DNA of 64,000 bases, taken from contig JADMXW010000012.1 of the NCBI GenBank assembly GCA_015548865.1, forward strand, positions 81,045 to 145,044, in the 5' to 3' direction. Of this stretch, positions 46,515 through 59,662 are shown piece after piece (position 1 is the first letter of the stretch; each line of letters starts with the position of its first letter). The notes beneath the pieces were generated by a model. It was not told the DNA's origin. It saw only the letters and a list, made by a program, of their open reading frames with translations, and searched no databases. A program made the position numbers and the translations under genes. This DNA comes from Serratia marcescens (lineage in GTDB: Bacteria; Pseudomonadota; Gammaproteobacteria; Enterobacterales; Enterobacteriaceae).

Positions 46515-47237
46515 CTAGGGGTTCTCATATTGTTCCACCTCAATCCATTCACAGAGCCCTTGGGCTTTGCCGGCACTCATGTAACGGTCGCTGTACAGAT
46601 AGATGGCACCGTTGGAGGCTTCTACCTGGTGAATATCCTGATAAGCCTCGGTTTGGGCGAGAAAGCGCAACGCGCTCGCTACCTTGTCGTCATCAAATCC
46701 ATACGGGGGCAACGCCAACATGCCAGCCTTGAACGGGCGCGGATATGTCTCGCACTCAAAGCGGACGGTCTGTGCAAGCGTAGCGCAGGCGTCCTGCTCG
46801 TGAGTGAAGACCAGAATCCGCGCGTAGTTATGGCTCATGTAACGTTCGGAGTAATAGAAACAGGTGTCCTGCTGCGCGATCTCGACAATATCGCTGCCTT
46901 CTTCTTCTGCACGAATCTGCATTAGCAGTACATCCAACTCCTCTTCGGTTAACGCGTAGGGCGGCGCTAACAGCTCGCGTCGATCCACAACCGCACCGTT
47001 GGCAGAACAGCCACGCAGATAATCCGCCAGAACGAGGTAGGGAGCTTTAGGCTCTTCCTCTACGGGCGGTGCTTCCTGCTCAGTCGGAGCGTTGTGCAGT
47101 ACGCCGCTTAATGGCAGCAACAACTTGCGTCGACGCATATCCGGTGCGTCGTTGTCTGCAACGTCCTCTGTGGCGACAAGCACTGCATCCGGCAATTCAT
47201 CAGGAGGCGCTGTTTCGTTATCCACAACAGTTTTCAT
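46515..47237 (-). CDS. ydhW: YdhW, protein of unknown function with internal duplication
   Basis: 240 residues, start ATG 47237, 16 bases after ydhV. No cofactor motif is seen. The first 65 residues are acidic and proline-rich. The rest holds two similar units, about 88-140 (APPYALTEEELDVLL, then SDIVEI, YYSERYMSHNYAR) and 173-225 (LPPYGFDDDKVASAL, then QDIHQV, YLYSDRYMSAGKA). They look like tandem winged-helix-type folds; this is inference from the repeat. The location inside ydhYVWXUT supports the name. It may be an assembly factor or a partner of YdhV. Confidence 0.85.
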   Translation of the reverse strand: MKTVVDNETAPPDELPDAVLVATEDVADNDAPDMRRRKLLLPLSGVLHNAPTEQEAPPVEEEPKAPYLVLADYLRGCSANGAVVDRRELLAPPYALTEEELDVLLMQIRAEEEGSDIVEIAQQDTCFYYSERYMSHNYARILVFTHEQDACATLAQTVRFECETYPRPFKAGMLALPPYGFDDDKVASALRFLAQTEAYQDIHQVEASNGAIYLYSDRYMSAGKAQGLCEWIEVEQYENP

Positions 47238-47253
47238 GATTGATGCCTTGTTC

Positions 47254-49413
<2,160 letters not shown>

Positions 49414-49416
49414 TTA

Positions 49417-50046
49417 TCAGACGGTAATCTCTTTCCACTCGATAATGGATAATGCCCCGGTCGGGCAAGCCGTCGCGCATTCACCGCACAGAATGCATTT
49501 ACCCGATTTTTTGGTCTGGGGGTTAACGGTCGCCATCATCCAGGGGCAGGCCGTGGTACAGGCGGCGCATCCGATGCAGCGTTTCGTGTCCACGGCGATG
49601 CTGCCATGCTCTTCATTGAAGGAGATGGCTTTAATTGGGCACGCCTTCATGCATTCGGGATCTTTGCACTGCCGACAGGTGTCGGTGGTGAAATTAAGAT
49701 CGCCATACAAGCCGCCGCCGGAGCCTAGACCTCCGTCGCCGTAATAGAAATGGCGATGAATTTTGACGCGTGAGAAATAGGAACCAACGCTACCGTCATT
49801 AAACGACGTACAGGCGGTTTCGCAGCGATGACACCCAGTACAGCGGGCGCGGTTTGTCACCAACACGCCTTTAGGGGTTGTCGTCAGCCCGATAACGCCG
49901 CTATCGATCTGTTCCTGTCGGCATCCCAACAGTGACAGCAGTGCTGGCGCAATAGTGATCCCTGCCAGGCCTTTGCCTGAAATACGCAGGAATTCGAGTC
50001 TTGTTAGTCCCAGACCCAATAAAGGACGCTCAACCTGATTAGGCAT
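49417..50046 (-). CDS. ydhY: YdhY, four-cluster ferredoxin, first gene of ydhYVWXUT
   Basis: 209 residues nearly collinear with E. coli YdhY. Four Cys sets: CTGCHRCETACT, CRQCKDPECMKACP, CIGCAACTTACPW and CILCGECATACP. The N-terminus LTRLEFLRISGKGLAGITIA is a Tat-like signal with Arg-Leu in place of the twin arginines, ending in the lipobox-like LLGC (Cys42); the same feature is in E. coli YdhY. GGAGGA precedes the ATG. In E. coli the operon is induced anaerobically by FNR and repressed by nitrate and nitrite through NarL/NarP. A lone TTGAT half-site lies about 45 bases upstream here. Confidence 0.93.
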   Translation of the reverse strand: MPNQVERPLLGLGLTRLEFLRISGKGLAGITIAPALLSLLGCRQEQIDSGVIGLTTTPKGVLVTNRARCTGCHRCETACTSFNDGSVGSYFSRVKIHRHFYYGDGGLGSGGGLYGDLNFTTDTCRQCKDPECMKACPIKAISFNEEHGSIAVDTKRCIGCAACTTACPWMMATVNPQTKKSGKCILCGECATACPTGALSIIEWKEITV

Positions 50047-50700
50047 TTAAATTTCATCCTCCGCATACCCGAATACATGAGCACGGAAATCAACGCAGTA
50101 CAAAACACGTAACAGGTAGGGGAGAAATAACGTGACAGTAAGGACTAACCGTTGTATAAAATAGTTAATAACGATATTTCATCACGACTGCTTATTACCC
50201 GTGTCTGTTTTGCGAACTGACTAGCGATGCAATGTTGAATAGGACGGAGATCATGATTTGCCATCAGTGCTAATAATATAGTACATGAAATGCAATTTAT
50301 TACTCCGTTAATCGCTAATAAGAATGGATATTTTATTGTATTTATTCTGTGAGCTATCTCGTAGAAAAAATAAATAACCATTTATTTTTTGTGGTTATTG
50401 ATTATTATTCTTATTTGCGTTTTTTGAATATATATTTAATTCATCTCTTTTTATCATGCGGTAAATATACTTCTCTATATTTTAAATTCCCGTAACATAA
50501 TAAATAACATTAAGCGTAATGTTTATTATCATTCGTTTATTATTTACTGTTACTGGCCGAGATCGTTTTCTTGAGATCACTCTGCTTTGACTTGCGTGAG
50601 TGATATGTGATTAGCGTGAATAAGGGAAAAATGATTCTCCCTACGATCTGGAGGAGAAAGAGAGGTTGTTTTCCGCGAAATGTTAACAGTTTACATGTAT
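50047..50700. other. AT-rich region upstream of ydhY and beyond the glpD terminator
   Basis: About 650 bases without a supported gene; 50150-50540 is strikingly AT-rich. A 78-codon frame at 50145-50381 (minus) lacks a ribosome site. The ydhY promoter, probably FNR-dependent, should lie at the left end; TTGAT half-sites occur at about 50088-50092 (minus) and 50396-50400, but no full FNR palindrome is visible. The AT-richness would suit H-NS or IHF binding. Confidence 0.4.
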
Positions 50701-50736
50701 AAAAAACGAACAGGTTACCTTTCGGTAACCTGTTCG
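50701..50736 (-). terminator. Intrinsic terminator of glpD
   Basis: A perfect 13-base-pair stem (CGAACAGGTTACC / GGTAACCTGTTCG) with a four-base loop is followed, on the minus strand, by six T residues. It lies 28 bases after the glpD stop. Confidence 0.93.
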
Positions 50737-50764
50737 CTGGAGGCGTGGTCTGACGGGAAAACTA

Positions 50765-52261
50765 TTATGCGGCAACCTTGGATTGGCGATAAGCCGTTAA
50801 CCAGGCGGCTACACGCTGTTTTTGTTCATCATTTAGCCACATACCCAGTTTGGTACGACGCCAGATAGCATCTTCCACGCTGACAACCCACTCTTTATCA
50901 GCCAGATAGCGTAACTCTGCTTCGTAGAGATCGTGCCCGAAGTTTTCACCCAAGTCATGAATTCCTGTGGCGTTAGTCAGGAACAGTTCGCTGTTGGAAC
51001 CGTAGGTACGGGCATAACGACGTGCCAGAGATTCCGGTAGATTGAAACGACGGCGTAACGCAGCAGCGTATTCATCGCGCGTACCGGCCAAATCTCCACC
51101 GGGCAGCACTGCGTTTTGTGTCCATGCCTGACCACTGTGGGGATAATATTTTGCCAGCTTCTCCATCGCATGTTCTGCCAGCTTGCGGTAGGTGGTCAGC
51201 TTGCCACCAAACACCGACAGCAAAGGTGCTTTACCGTGCTCATCTGCCACTGACAGCGTGTAATCACGGGTAATTGCTTGCGGTGAGTCAGACTCATCAT
51301 CGCACAGCGGGCGCACGCCGGAATAGGTCCATACGATATCGTCTCGTGTCAGCGTCTTTTTGAAGTGATCGTTATAGACATCCAGCAAGTAGGTAATTTC
51401 ATTATCATCGATCTTCACTTCATGCGGATCGCCGTGGTATTCCACATCGGTGGTGCCAATGATCGAAAACTCATCCTGCCACGGAATAACAAACACAATA
51501 CGGTTATCTTTGTTTTGCAGAATGTAAGCCTGGGGCTCATTGTGTACGCGAGGTACAACAATGTGGCTGCCTTTGATCAGGCGGATCCCATAAGGGGATT
51601 TCAGCTCCAGCCCGTGATCGAAGAACTCTTTTACCCAAGGCCCCGTGGCGTTGACCAGTCCTCTCGCCTGCCAGGTGTGGGTTTCGCCCGTCACACTGTC
51701 GACGGCATCGATTATCCACAGGTCCCCTTCGCGACGCGCCCGCGTCACTTTGGTGCGGGTACGCACTTCACCTCCGCGTTTCACCACTTCTTGCGCGTTC
51801 AGAACCACCAGACGCGCATCATCCACCCAGCAGTCAGAATATTCGAAACCGCGCGTTAATTCGGGTTTCAGCACTGAGTCTTTGCCGAACTTCAGACCGT
51901 GGCTAGCGGGCAGGCTGACGCGTTTACCCAGATTATCGTACATGAACAGCCCGATGCGGATCATCCACGCAGGGCGCAGGTGCGGCTGATGAGGTAAACG
52001 GAAGCGCATTGGAAAGATGATGTGAGGCGCCATCTTCAGCAATTTTTCACGTTCAGAGAGCGCTTCGCTCACCAAACGAAACTCGTAATGTTCCAGGTAG
52101 CGCAAGCCGCCATGGATCAATTTAGAACTGGCAGAGGAGGTGGCGCTGGCAAGATCCTGTGCTTCCAACAGCAACACGGACAAGCCACGGCCCGCGGCAT
52201 CGGCTGCAATGCCTGCGCCGTTGATGCCCCCACCGATTACGATAAGGTCTTTGGTTTCCAC
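50765..52261 (-). CDS. glpD: GlpD, aerobic glycerol-3-phosphate dehydrogenase
   Basis: Membrane-associated FAD enzyme that oxidises glycerol-3-phosphate to dihydroxyacetone phosphate with electrons to ubiquinone during aerobic growth. METKDLIVIGGGINGAGIAA is the FAD-binding N-terminus; SSKLIHGGLRYLEHYEFRLV and the FGGKLTTYRKLAEHA region are conserved. 498 residues. A GlpR-type operator lies 32-51 bases upstream of the start, and a strong terminator follows. In E. coli glpD is next to glpEGR; here the ula locus and agp separate it from glpE. Confidence 0.97.
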   Translation of the reverse strand: METKDLIVIGGGINGAGIAADAAGRGLSVLLLEAQDLASATSSASSKLIHGGLRYLEHYEFRLVSEALSEREKLLKMAPHIIFPMRFRLPHQPHLRPAWMIRIGLFMYDNLGKRVSLPASHGLKFGKDSVLKPELTRGFEYSDCWVDDARLVVLNAQEVVKRGGEVRTRTKVTRARREGDLWIIDAVDSVTGETHTWQARGLVNATGPWVKEFFDHGLELKSPYGIRLIKGSHIVVPRVHNEPQAYILQNKDNRIVFVIPWQDEFSIIGTTDVEYHGDPHEVKIDDNEITYLLDVYNDHFKKTLTRDDIVWTYSGVRPLCDDESDSPQAITRDYTLSVADEHGKAPLLSVFGGKLTTYRKLAEHAMEKLAKYYPHSGQAWTQNAVLPGGDLAGTRDEYAAALRRRFNLPESLARRYARTYGSNSELFLTNATGIHDLGENFGHDLYEAELRYLADKEWVVSVEDAIWRRTKLGMWLNDEQKQRVAAWLTAYRQSKVAA

Positions 52262-52292
52262 GCGTTCTCCTCCGTGTCCAAAAATAGTTCAA

Positions 52293-52332
52293 AATGTTCG
52301 TTTTCGAGCATTATCATAATCGAAAACAAACA
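52293..52332 (-). promoter_or_regulatory. GlpR operator(s) upstream of glpD
   Basis: AATGTTCGTTTTCGAGCATT (52293-52312) is a near-perfect palindrome matching the GlpR operator pattern TGTTCG-N4-CGAACA. The adjoining ATAATCGAAAACAAACA looks like a second, weaker operator, the tandem arrangement known for E. coli glpD. Confidence 0.85.
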
Positions 52333-52494
52333 CCACAGCCAAGGATTAACCAAATAAAAACATTTAGGCGTGATGCAGGTAACATATTGTTGAAGATTGT
52401 CACATAAAGCATAGGGGATTGGTGCGAGGAAGGACGCGTATTTAGCGCAGCATGTGGTCATTTCTTACATAGGCAAGGAATGACCATCGAAGCG

Positions 52495-53184
52495 TTATTT
52501 TTGCCCGTAGTATGCATTCGGGCCGTGTTTACGACTAAAGTGCTTATGTTGCAACGCGCTGTCGAGTGGGCGCAGATGAGGATTCAGCGTACAGGCAAGC
52601 CAAGCCATTCGCGCCACCTCTTCCAGCACCACGGCATTATGCACGGCTTCTTCCGCATCTTTACCCCAGCAGAATGGCCCGTGTTGGTACGCAATGATAC
52701 CGGGCGTGTGCAGTGGATTGGTTTCTCCCAGCGTCTGTGCAATGGCCACTCCGGTATTTTTTTCGTATTCATGCTCCACTTCTTGCGCCGATAGTGGACG
52801 CGTGCAGGGAATGTCGCCCAAAAAATAGTCAGCGTGCGTCGTGCCAAGAGCAGGAATTGCCAATCCAGCCTGTGCCCAGGCGGTCGCGTGGGTCGAGTGG
52901 GTGTGCACAATGCCCCCCATTTGCGGGTAGCGGCGATAAAGCTCCAGGTGGGTGGGCGTATCAGAGGAAGGACGATAACGCCCTTCAACACAATTTCCCT
53001 GTAAATCGACCACGACCATATCGTCGGCCCGCATCACCTCATAGGCAACGCCGCTGGGTTTGATGACCACCAGGCCGCGTTCGCGGTCAATCGCACTCAC
53101 ATTCCCCCAGGTATAGATCACCAGACCGTGCTGAGGCAGAGCCATGTTGGCTTCAAAAACGCGTTGTTTCAGTTGCGCTGTCAT
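52495..53184 (-). CDS. ulaF: UlaF, L-ribulose-5-phosphate 4-epimerase
   Basis: Last step of L-ascorbate fermentation, making D-xylulose-5-phosphate. Class II aldolase/AraD fold with the zinc site in [18 protein letters not shown], and the conserved [10 protein letters not shown] and [13 protein letters not shown]. 229 residues from the ATG at 53184, which overlaps the ulaE stop (ATGA). No clear terminator between ulaF and glpD. Confidence 0.93.
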   Translation of the reverse strand: MTAQLKQRVFEANMALPQHGLVIYTWGNVSAIDRERGLVVIKPSGVAYEVMRADDMVVVDLQGNCVEGRYRPSSDTPTHLELYRRYPQMGGIVHTHSTHATAWAQAGLAIPALGTTHADYFLGDIPCTRPLSAQEVEHEYEKNTGVAIAQTLGETNPLHTPGIIAYQHGPFCWGKDAEEAVHNAVVLEEVARMAWLACTLNPHLRPLDSALQHKHFSRKHGPNAYYGQK

Positions 53185-54041
53185 GCCGCTTCCTCTACAT
53201 GCAGGCCGGCGCGTTCCATGCGTTGTTTCACCCAGTCGCGTGCGGCGATCACTTCCTTGATGGGGTCGGGGGCATTCTCGCTCCACATCTCAATCAGATA
53301 GGGGCCACGGTAGCCGCTCTCTTTCAGGGTGGCAAAACAGCGTTCGAAATCCACTACACCCGTGCCAAAGGGCACGTTTTTGAATATGCCGGGTCGGGTG
53401 TCTTTAACGTGCACCGCAACAATATGGCCTTGGCCTGCGCGCAGTTCCATTTGCACATCGTTATCCCAAGCCGAGAGATTACCAATATCAGGATAGAGCT
53501 GAAACCAGGGATTATTCAGGTAGTTGGCGTACCCCAGCGCTTTGCTGATAGAGTTCATCAGTGGGTAATCCATGATCTCCATTGCCAGTGTGACCTGTGC
53601 GCGGCTCGCCATTTCTACCGCTTGTTGCAGGCCGTCGCGAAAACGCTCACGTGTTATCTCATTTGCCTCCTGATAATAGACATCGTAACCGGCCAACTGA
53701 ATCACCCGAATACCCACATCCTGCGCCAGCGCGATCGCTTTATGCATGATAGTCAGCCCTTGCTCACGAATGGCGTCATCCTGCGAACCTAACGGGAAAC
53801 GGCGGTGCGCGCTCAGGCACATGGAAGGCACCCGGATACCCGTGGCGGCAATGGCATTAACCAGCGCCAGGCGCTGTTCTTGATCCCAATCCAGCCGGGT
53901 AAGGCGCTCATCGGATTCGTCCACGGACATTTCGACGAAATCAAAGCCTAATTCGCGTGCCAACTGTAAGCGTGCTAGCCAGCTTTCACCGGGCGGCAAT
54001 GCTTTTTCGTAGATGCCGAGCGGCACCGCTTTTGTCAGCAT
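53181..54041 (-). CDS. ulaE: UlaE, L-xylulose-5-phosphate 3-epimerase
   Basis: Converts L-xylulose-5-phosphate to L-ribulose-5-phosphate. TIM-barrel sugar-phosphate isomerase of the SgaU/UlaE family: [20 protein letters not shown] at the start, [33 protein letters not shown], and metal ligands near [10 protein letters not shown] and [13 protein letters not shown]. 286 residues from the ATG at 54041, preceded by a perfect GGAGG. Confidence 0.94.
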   Translation of the reverse strand: MLTKAVPLGIYEKALPPGESWLARLQLARELGFDFVEMSVDESDERLTRLDWDQEQRLALVNAIAATGIRVPSMCLSAHRRFPLGSQDDAIREQGLTIMHKAIALAQDVGIRVIQLAGYDVYYQEANEITRERFRDGLQQAVEMASRAQVTLAMEIMDYPLMNSISKALGYANYLNNPWFQLYPDIGNLSAWDNDVQMELRAGQGHIVAVHVKDTRPGIFKNVPFGTGVVDFERCFATLKESGYRGPYLIEMWSENAPDPIKEVIAARDWVKQRMERAGLHVEEAA

Positions 54042-54051
54042 GTTGCCTCCT

Positions 54052-54705
54052 TTAGCCCCACAGTTGGGCAATACGGCGTTTAAACTCACGAGCGGCCTCG
54101 ACGGGGCTTGCCGCATCACGGATACTGCGTCCAGCAATAAAGACGTGAATGGGGATGCCCTGAAACAATGGCAGATCGTCCAATGCAAGGCCGCCTGTCA
54201 CCGTTACTTTAAAGCCCATTTCGGCCAGGCGCTTGATGGCGCTGATGTCTGATTCGCTCCAGGCAATGCCTGCGGCTTGCGCGTCTCGACTGCGGTGATA
54301 CACCACTTGTTGAATTCCTGCTGCGCGCCAGACTTCAGCCTGCTCCCAGGTCCAGAAACCAGTCAGTTCGATTTGGACATCACCCTCGAATTCGCGTGCG
54401 ACTGCCAGTGCGCCGGCAGCTGTGTTGATATCCGCGCAGCAGATAACGGTAACCCAGTCAGCATTCGCTTCGAAACACATCCGTGACAGGATTTTTCCGG
54501 CATCGGCAATCTTGGCATCGGCCAGCACAATCTTGTGCGGATACAGTGCTTTCAGATCGCGCACCGCTCGCACTCCCTCGCCCACGCATAAAATGGTGCC
54601 GACTTCAATAATATCTACCTCTTCGGCAATCAGGCGCGTGGTGTTGTAGGCATCGGACAACGTCTGGTTATCCAGCGCAACTTGTAACATCGGTAACTGT
54701 GGCAT
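54052..54705 (-). CDS. ulaD: UlaD, 3-keto-L-gulonate-6-phosphate decarboxylase
   Basis: Decarboxylates 3-keto-L-gulonate-6-phosphate to L-xylulose-5-phosphate. Member of the orotidine-5'-phosphate decarboxylase suprafamily with the diagnostic [11 protein letters not shown] (Asp-x-Lys...Asp) segment and [11 protein letters not shown]. 217 residues. Ten bases before ulaE. Confidence 0.95.
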   Translation of the reverse strand: MPQLPMLQVALDNQTLSDAYNTTRLIAEEVDIIEVGTILCVGEGVRAVRDLKALYPHKIVLADAKIADAGKILSRMCFEANADWVTVICCADINTAAGALAVAREFEGDVQIELTGFWTWEQAEVWRAAGIQQVVYHRSRDAQAAGIAWSESDISAIKRLAEMGFKVTVTGGLALDDLPLFQGIPIHVFIAGRSIRDAASPVEAAREFKRRIAQLWG

Positions 54706-54715
54706 CGGGAGCTCC

Positions 54716-55186
54716 TTATTCCGTCGCGGCCAGCGTGGCGCGATCGATCAGATCCAAAACCTCCTGCTCGGTACGGCAGGCGCGCAGGCGATCAAAATTC
54801 GCCTCATCCTCAAACAGATTGACGATCTGCATAATGCCCACCTCCTGGTGTGCGGTAGCATCCTCGGCGGCCAGTGTAATCAGCAGATCTACTGGATCGT
54901 TATCTTCATGGTTGAACGGCAGCGGGGTTTTCAGCGTTACCAGCGCGAAGCCCGTTTTTTTCACCCCTTCCTCCGGACGTCCATGAGGCATAGCGAGCCC
55001 AGGGGCAATCACAAAATAGGGGCCAAAGCGCTCAACGCCCTCGAGAATAGCCTGGTAGTAGCGCGGCTCAACCACATCAGCGGCGACCAACAGATCGACG
55101 CCGATTTTGACCGCTTCCTGCCAGGTGGTGGCCTCTGCTTGCAGGCGGATTGACCGATTTTCAAGCAGTGAATCGCGCAGTTTCAT
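54716..55186 (-). CDS. ulaC: UlaC, ascorbate PTS enzyme IIA
   Basis: Cytosolic phosphocarrier of the L-ascorbate phosphotransferase system. EIIA (mannitol/fructose type) domain with the phospho-accepting His68 in [16 protein letters not shown]. 156 residues. Between ulaB and ulaD. Confidence 0.94.
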   Translation of the reverse strand: MKLRDSLLENRSIRLQAEATTWQEAVKIGVDLLVAADVVEPRYYQAILEGVERFGPYFVIAPGLAMPHGRPEEGVKKTGFALVTLKTPLPFNHEDNDPVDLLITLAAEDATAHQEVGIMQIVNLFEDEANFDRLRACRTEQEVLDLIDRATLAATE

Positions 55187-55195
55187 GGAAACTCC

Positions 55196-55504
55196 TTACG
55201 CTTTGACGTCCTGAGGGAAGTGGGTATTGATCACGTCCATCAGCTTGGGACCAAACTCGGCGGCAGAGAGCATATTGCGGACGCCGACGACATACTTGTT
55301 GCCGCTCACGGTAATCTCATCCGCCACATGTGTTGAGGCGATGATGATGTCCGCGCCACTCAGTTCTGCTTTATATTCCCCTACGGCACAGCTGTTGACG
55401 GTGTGTGCCACTCCCTGTTGGGTCAGAAACTGATCCACCTTCATCTTCATGATCATGGAACTGCCTTGCCCACAGCCGCATACGGCTAGAATCCGAACTG
55501 TCAT
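55196..55504 (-). CDS. ulaB: UlaB, ascorbate PTS enzyme IIB
   Basis: PTS EIIB phosphocarrier, lactose/cellobiose-like fold. The active-site Cys is in [18 protein letters not shown] (Cys9, with Cys11 next to it). 101 residues from the ATG at 55504 with a GGAGAAAG ribosome site; the longer frame from 55588 overlaps ulaA and is not used. Confidence 0.94.
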   Translation of the reverse strand: MTVRILAVCGCGQGSSMIMKMKVDQFLTQQGVAHTVNSCAVGEYKAELSGADIIIASTHVADEITVSGNKYVVGVRNMLSAAEFGPKLMDVINTHFPQDVKA

Positions 55505-55520
55505 GGTGCTTTCTCCAGAG

Positions 55521-57327
<1,807 letters not shown>

Positions 57328-58392
57328 ATGAGCAAAATAGAAACCATTACCCGCGAATCCTGGATCCTGAGCACCTTCCCAGAATGGGGAACCTGGCTGA
57401 ATGAAGAGATCGAACAAGAGCAGGTTGCCGCTGGCACCTTCGCCATGTGGTGGTTGGGCTGTACCGGGATTTGGTTGAAATCAGAGGGGGAGGCCAATAT
57501 TTGTATCGATTTCTGGTGCGGTACAGGCAAGCAGAGCCACGGTAACCCATTGATGAAAAACGGGCACCAGATGCAGCGCATGGCGGGGGTGAAAAAATTG
57601 CAACCTAACTTGCGCACCACGCCGTTTGTGCTGGATCCGTTCGCCATCCGCCAGGTGGATGCCATTTTGGCGACGCACGACCATAACGACCATATTGACG
57701 TCAATGTCGCCGCCGCCGTGCTGAAAAATTGCAGCCCGGAGGTTCCCTTTATTGGTCCGCAGAGCTGTGTGGATCTCTGGGTGGGTTGGGGCGTGCCGCG
57801 CGAGCGTTGCATCGTGGTGAAACCGGGGTCGGTAATCCGCATTAAAGATATTGAAATCCATGCGTTAGATGCGTTCGATCGCACCGCGTTGATCACCTTG
57901 CCAGTGGAACAAAAAGCGGCGGGTGTATTACCGGATGGCATGGATATGCGGGCAGTGAACTACCTGTTCAAAACGCCCGGTGGCAACCTTTATCACAGCG
58001 GTGATTCCCACTACTCCAACTACTACGCGAAACATGGCAATGAGTATGACATTGACGTGGCGTTAGGCTCATACGGGGAAAACCCGCGCGGTATTACCGA
58101 TAAGATGACCAGCGCGGATATGTTGCGCATGGCCGAGGCGTTGAATGCCAAGGTGGTCATTCCTTTTCACCATGATATTTGGTCGAATTTTCAGGCTGAT
58201 CCGCAGGAAATTCGCGTGCTGTGGGAGATGAAAAAAGACCGCCTGCAATATGGTTTCAAACCCTTTATCTGGCAAGTCGGTGGCAAATTTACCTGGCCTG
58301 TGGACAAAGACAATCTGGAATACCACTACCCGCGCGGTTTTGATGACTGCTTCACCATGGAACCCGATTTACCTTTCAAATCTTTCCTGTAG
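57328..58392 (+). CDS. ulaG: UlaG, L-ascorbate-6-phosphate lactonase
   Basis: Cytosolic metallo-beta-lactamase-fold hydrolase that opens L-ascorbate-6-phosphate to 3-keto-L-gulonate-6-phosphate. The metal motif [12 protein letters not shown] (HxHxDH) is near residues 115-122, with further ligands in [15 protein letters not shown] and [11 protein letters not shown]. 354 residues, the E. coli size. Divergent from ulaA. Confidence 0.96.
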   Translation: MSKIETITRESWILSTFPEWGTWLNEEIEQEQVAAGTFAMWWLGCTGIWLKSEGEANICIDFWCGTGKQSHGNPLMKNGHQMQRMAGVKKLQPNLRTTPFVLDPFAIRQVDAILATHDHNDHIDVNVAAAVLKNCSPEVPFIGPQSCVDLWVGWGVPRERCIVVKPGSVIRIKDIEIHALDAFDRTALITLPVEQKAAGVLPDGMDMRAVNYLFKTPGGNLYHSGDSHYSNYYAKHGNEYDIDVALGSYGENPRGITDKMTSADMLRMAEALNAKVVIPFHHDIWSNFQADPQEIRVLWEMKKDRLQYGFKPFIWQVGGKFTWPVDKDNLEYHYPRGFDDCFTMEPDLPFKSFL

Positions 58393-58439
58393 TTCACGAT
58401 ATAGTTTGCGATGTAGCGCGCGGCGTGACAAATACGTCG

Positions 58440-58490
58440 CGCTATGCTCGTCATACTTCGACGCGAATTATTCAGGGCATATGATGATTG
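58440..58490. repeat. Short remnant of the intergenic repeat
   Basis: GCTCGTCATACTTCGACGCG then AATTATTCAGGGCATA carries just the two ends of the family seen at 23125 and 40285, fused with the interior deleted. Confidence 0.5.
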
Positions 58491-58569
58491 CTGCGCATTT
58501 ATGATAAATTATGATGTAAACTTTTCATATCGACGCCATGACGCGCCGTTTCTTGTTACCGGACGACCT

Positions 58570-59325
58570 ATGACTGAATCTCAGCGCCATCATGCCATCA
58601 TTGATTTTCTGCAACGTCAGGGGCAACTCACTGTCTCCGATCTGATCGTGAATTTTGACGTTTCTCCCGCCACTGCGCGACGTGACATCAACAAACTCAA
58701 TGAATTGGGAAAACTGCGTAAGGTGCGCAATGGCGCCGAGGCCGTTAATTTGCCGCGCCCGGCTTGGACGCCGCTCAATATTTATCAGGCGCAGAATCTG
58801 GATGAGAAGATGCGCATCGCGCAGGCGGCAGCGGCATTGTGTCATCCCGGTGAAAGCGTGGTGATTAACTGCGGTTCAACGGCGTTTCTGTTGGGGCGTG
58901 AGATTGTCGGGCGTGATATTCAGGTGATTACCAACTATCTGCCCTTAGCGAATTTCCTGATTGAACAAGAGCATGAAAGCGTAGTGATAATGGGCGGGCA
59001 GTACAACAAGAGCCAGTCAATCACGTTGGCGCCTCAGGAAGGGGATGCGAGTTTGTATGCTGGTCATTGGATGTTCACCAGCGGCAAAGGATTGACGGCT
59101 GAAGGATTGTACAAAACCGATATGCTGACGGCGATGGCAGAGCAGAAGATGCTGAGCTACGTTGGCAAATTGGCGGTGGTGGTGGATAGCAGCAAAGTGG
59201 GCCAACGTGCGGGTATGCTGTTTAGCCGTGCCGATCAGATTGACGTAGTGATCACTGGGAAGCAGGCTGACGCTACTATCGTAGAGCAATTGCGAGCGCA
59301 AGGTGTTGAGGTGATCCTCGTATAA
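58570..59325 (+). CDS. ulaR: UlaR, DeoR-family repressor of the ula regulon
   Basis: DeoR-type repressor released by L-ascorbate-6-phosphate. N-terminal helix-turn-helix ([20 protein letters not shown]) and C-terminal sugar-phosphate sensor domain ([45 protein letters not shown]). 251 residues from the ATG at 58570, matching E. coli UlaR; the upstream frame from 58444 lacks similarity. Downstream of ulaG as in E. coli. Confidence 0.95.
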   Translation: MTESQRHHAIIDFLQRQGQLTVSDLIVNFDVSPATARRDINKLNELGKLRKVRNGAEAVNLPRPAWTPLNIYQAQNLDEKMRIAQAAAALCHPGESVVINCGSTAFLLGREIVGRDIQVITNYLPLANFLIEQEHESVVIMGGQYNKSQSITLAPQEGDASLYAGHWMFTSGKGLTAEGLYKTDMLTAMAEQKMLSYVGKLAVVVDSSKVGQRAGMLFSRADQIDVVITGKQADATIVEQLRAQGVEVILV

Positions 59326-59404
59326 CTCCACGTACTAAAGAAGACGTTTTTTGTCTTTTGATTGCACTCGCGTAAAAAATCACGCTGAGGTGGGCGTGGC
59401 CGCC

Positions 59405-59560
59405 GGGTGAGCGGCATGGATGCCGCTAGGGTCCCCGCCGCGTCTGGAACGCGTCGGGGACGGCCCGAAAGCGGGCACGAACGCCGAAGGCACCGCGTAG
59501 CGGCGTGATGCTCCGCGAAAAGCCTGGAGTCACGAGGCGGCGGCGATTGAGCGCCTCGTG
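59405..59560. repeat. GC-rich multi-hairpin element downstream of ulaR
   Basis: About 155 bases far richer in GC than the surroundings. At least four perfect stems follow one another: GCGGCAT / ATGCCGC (59411-59426), a 12-base arm pair with one mismatch, GTCCCCGCCGCG / CGCGTCGGGGAC (59431-59461), GCCCG / CGGGC (59463-59476), and CACGAGGCG / CGCCTCGTG (59531-59560). No ORF. It may be a REP-like mosaic repeat or a structured RNA; it fills the ulaR-agp gap (59326-59662). Confidence 0.6.
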
Positions 59561-59662
59561 TCGGGCGCGTGTTGCAACGGTTGCAGATAACTACTTTGGT
59601 TCACGCGCACGAAATACTCACGATACTCACAGAGATGCGGCACCAAGGTTTGCCCCAATAGC

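Noticed and set aside
50145..50381. 78-codon frame upstream of ydhY
   Set aside because: Lies in very AT-rich DNA, lacks a ribosome site, and its composition is typical of non-coding sequence.
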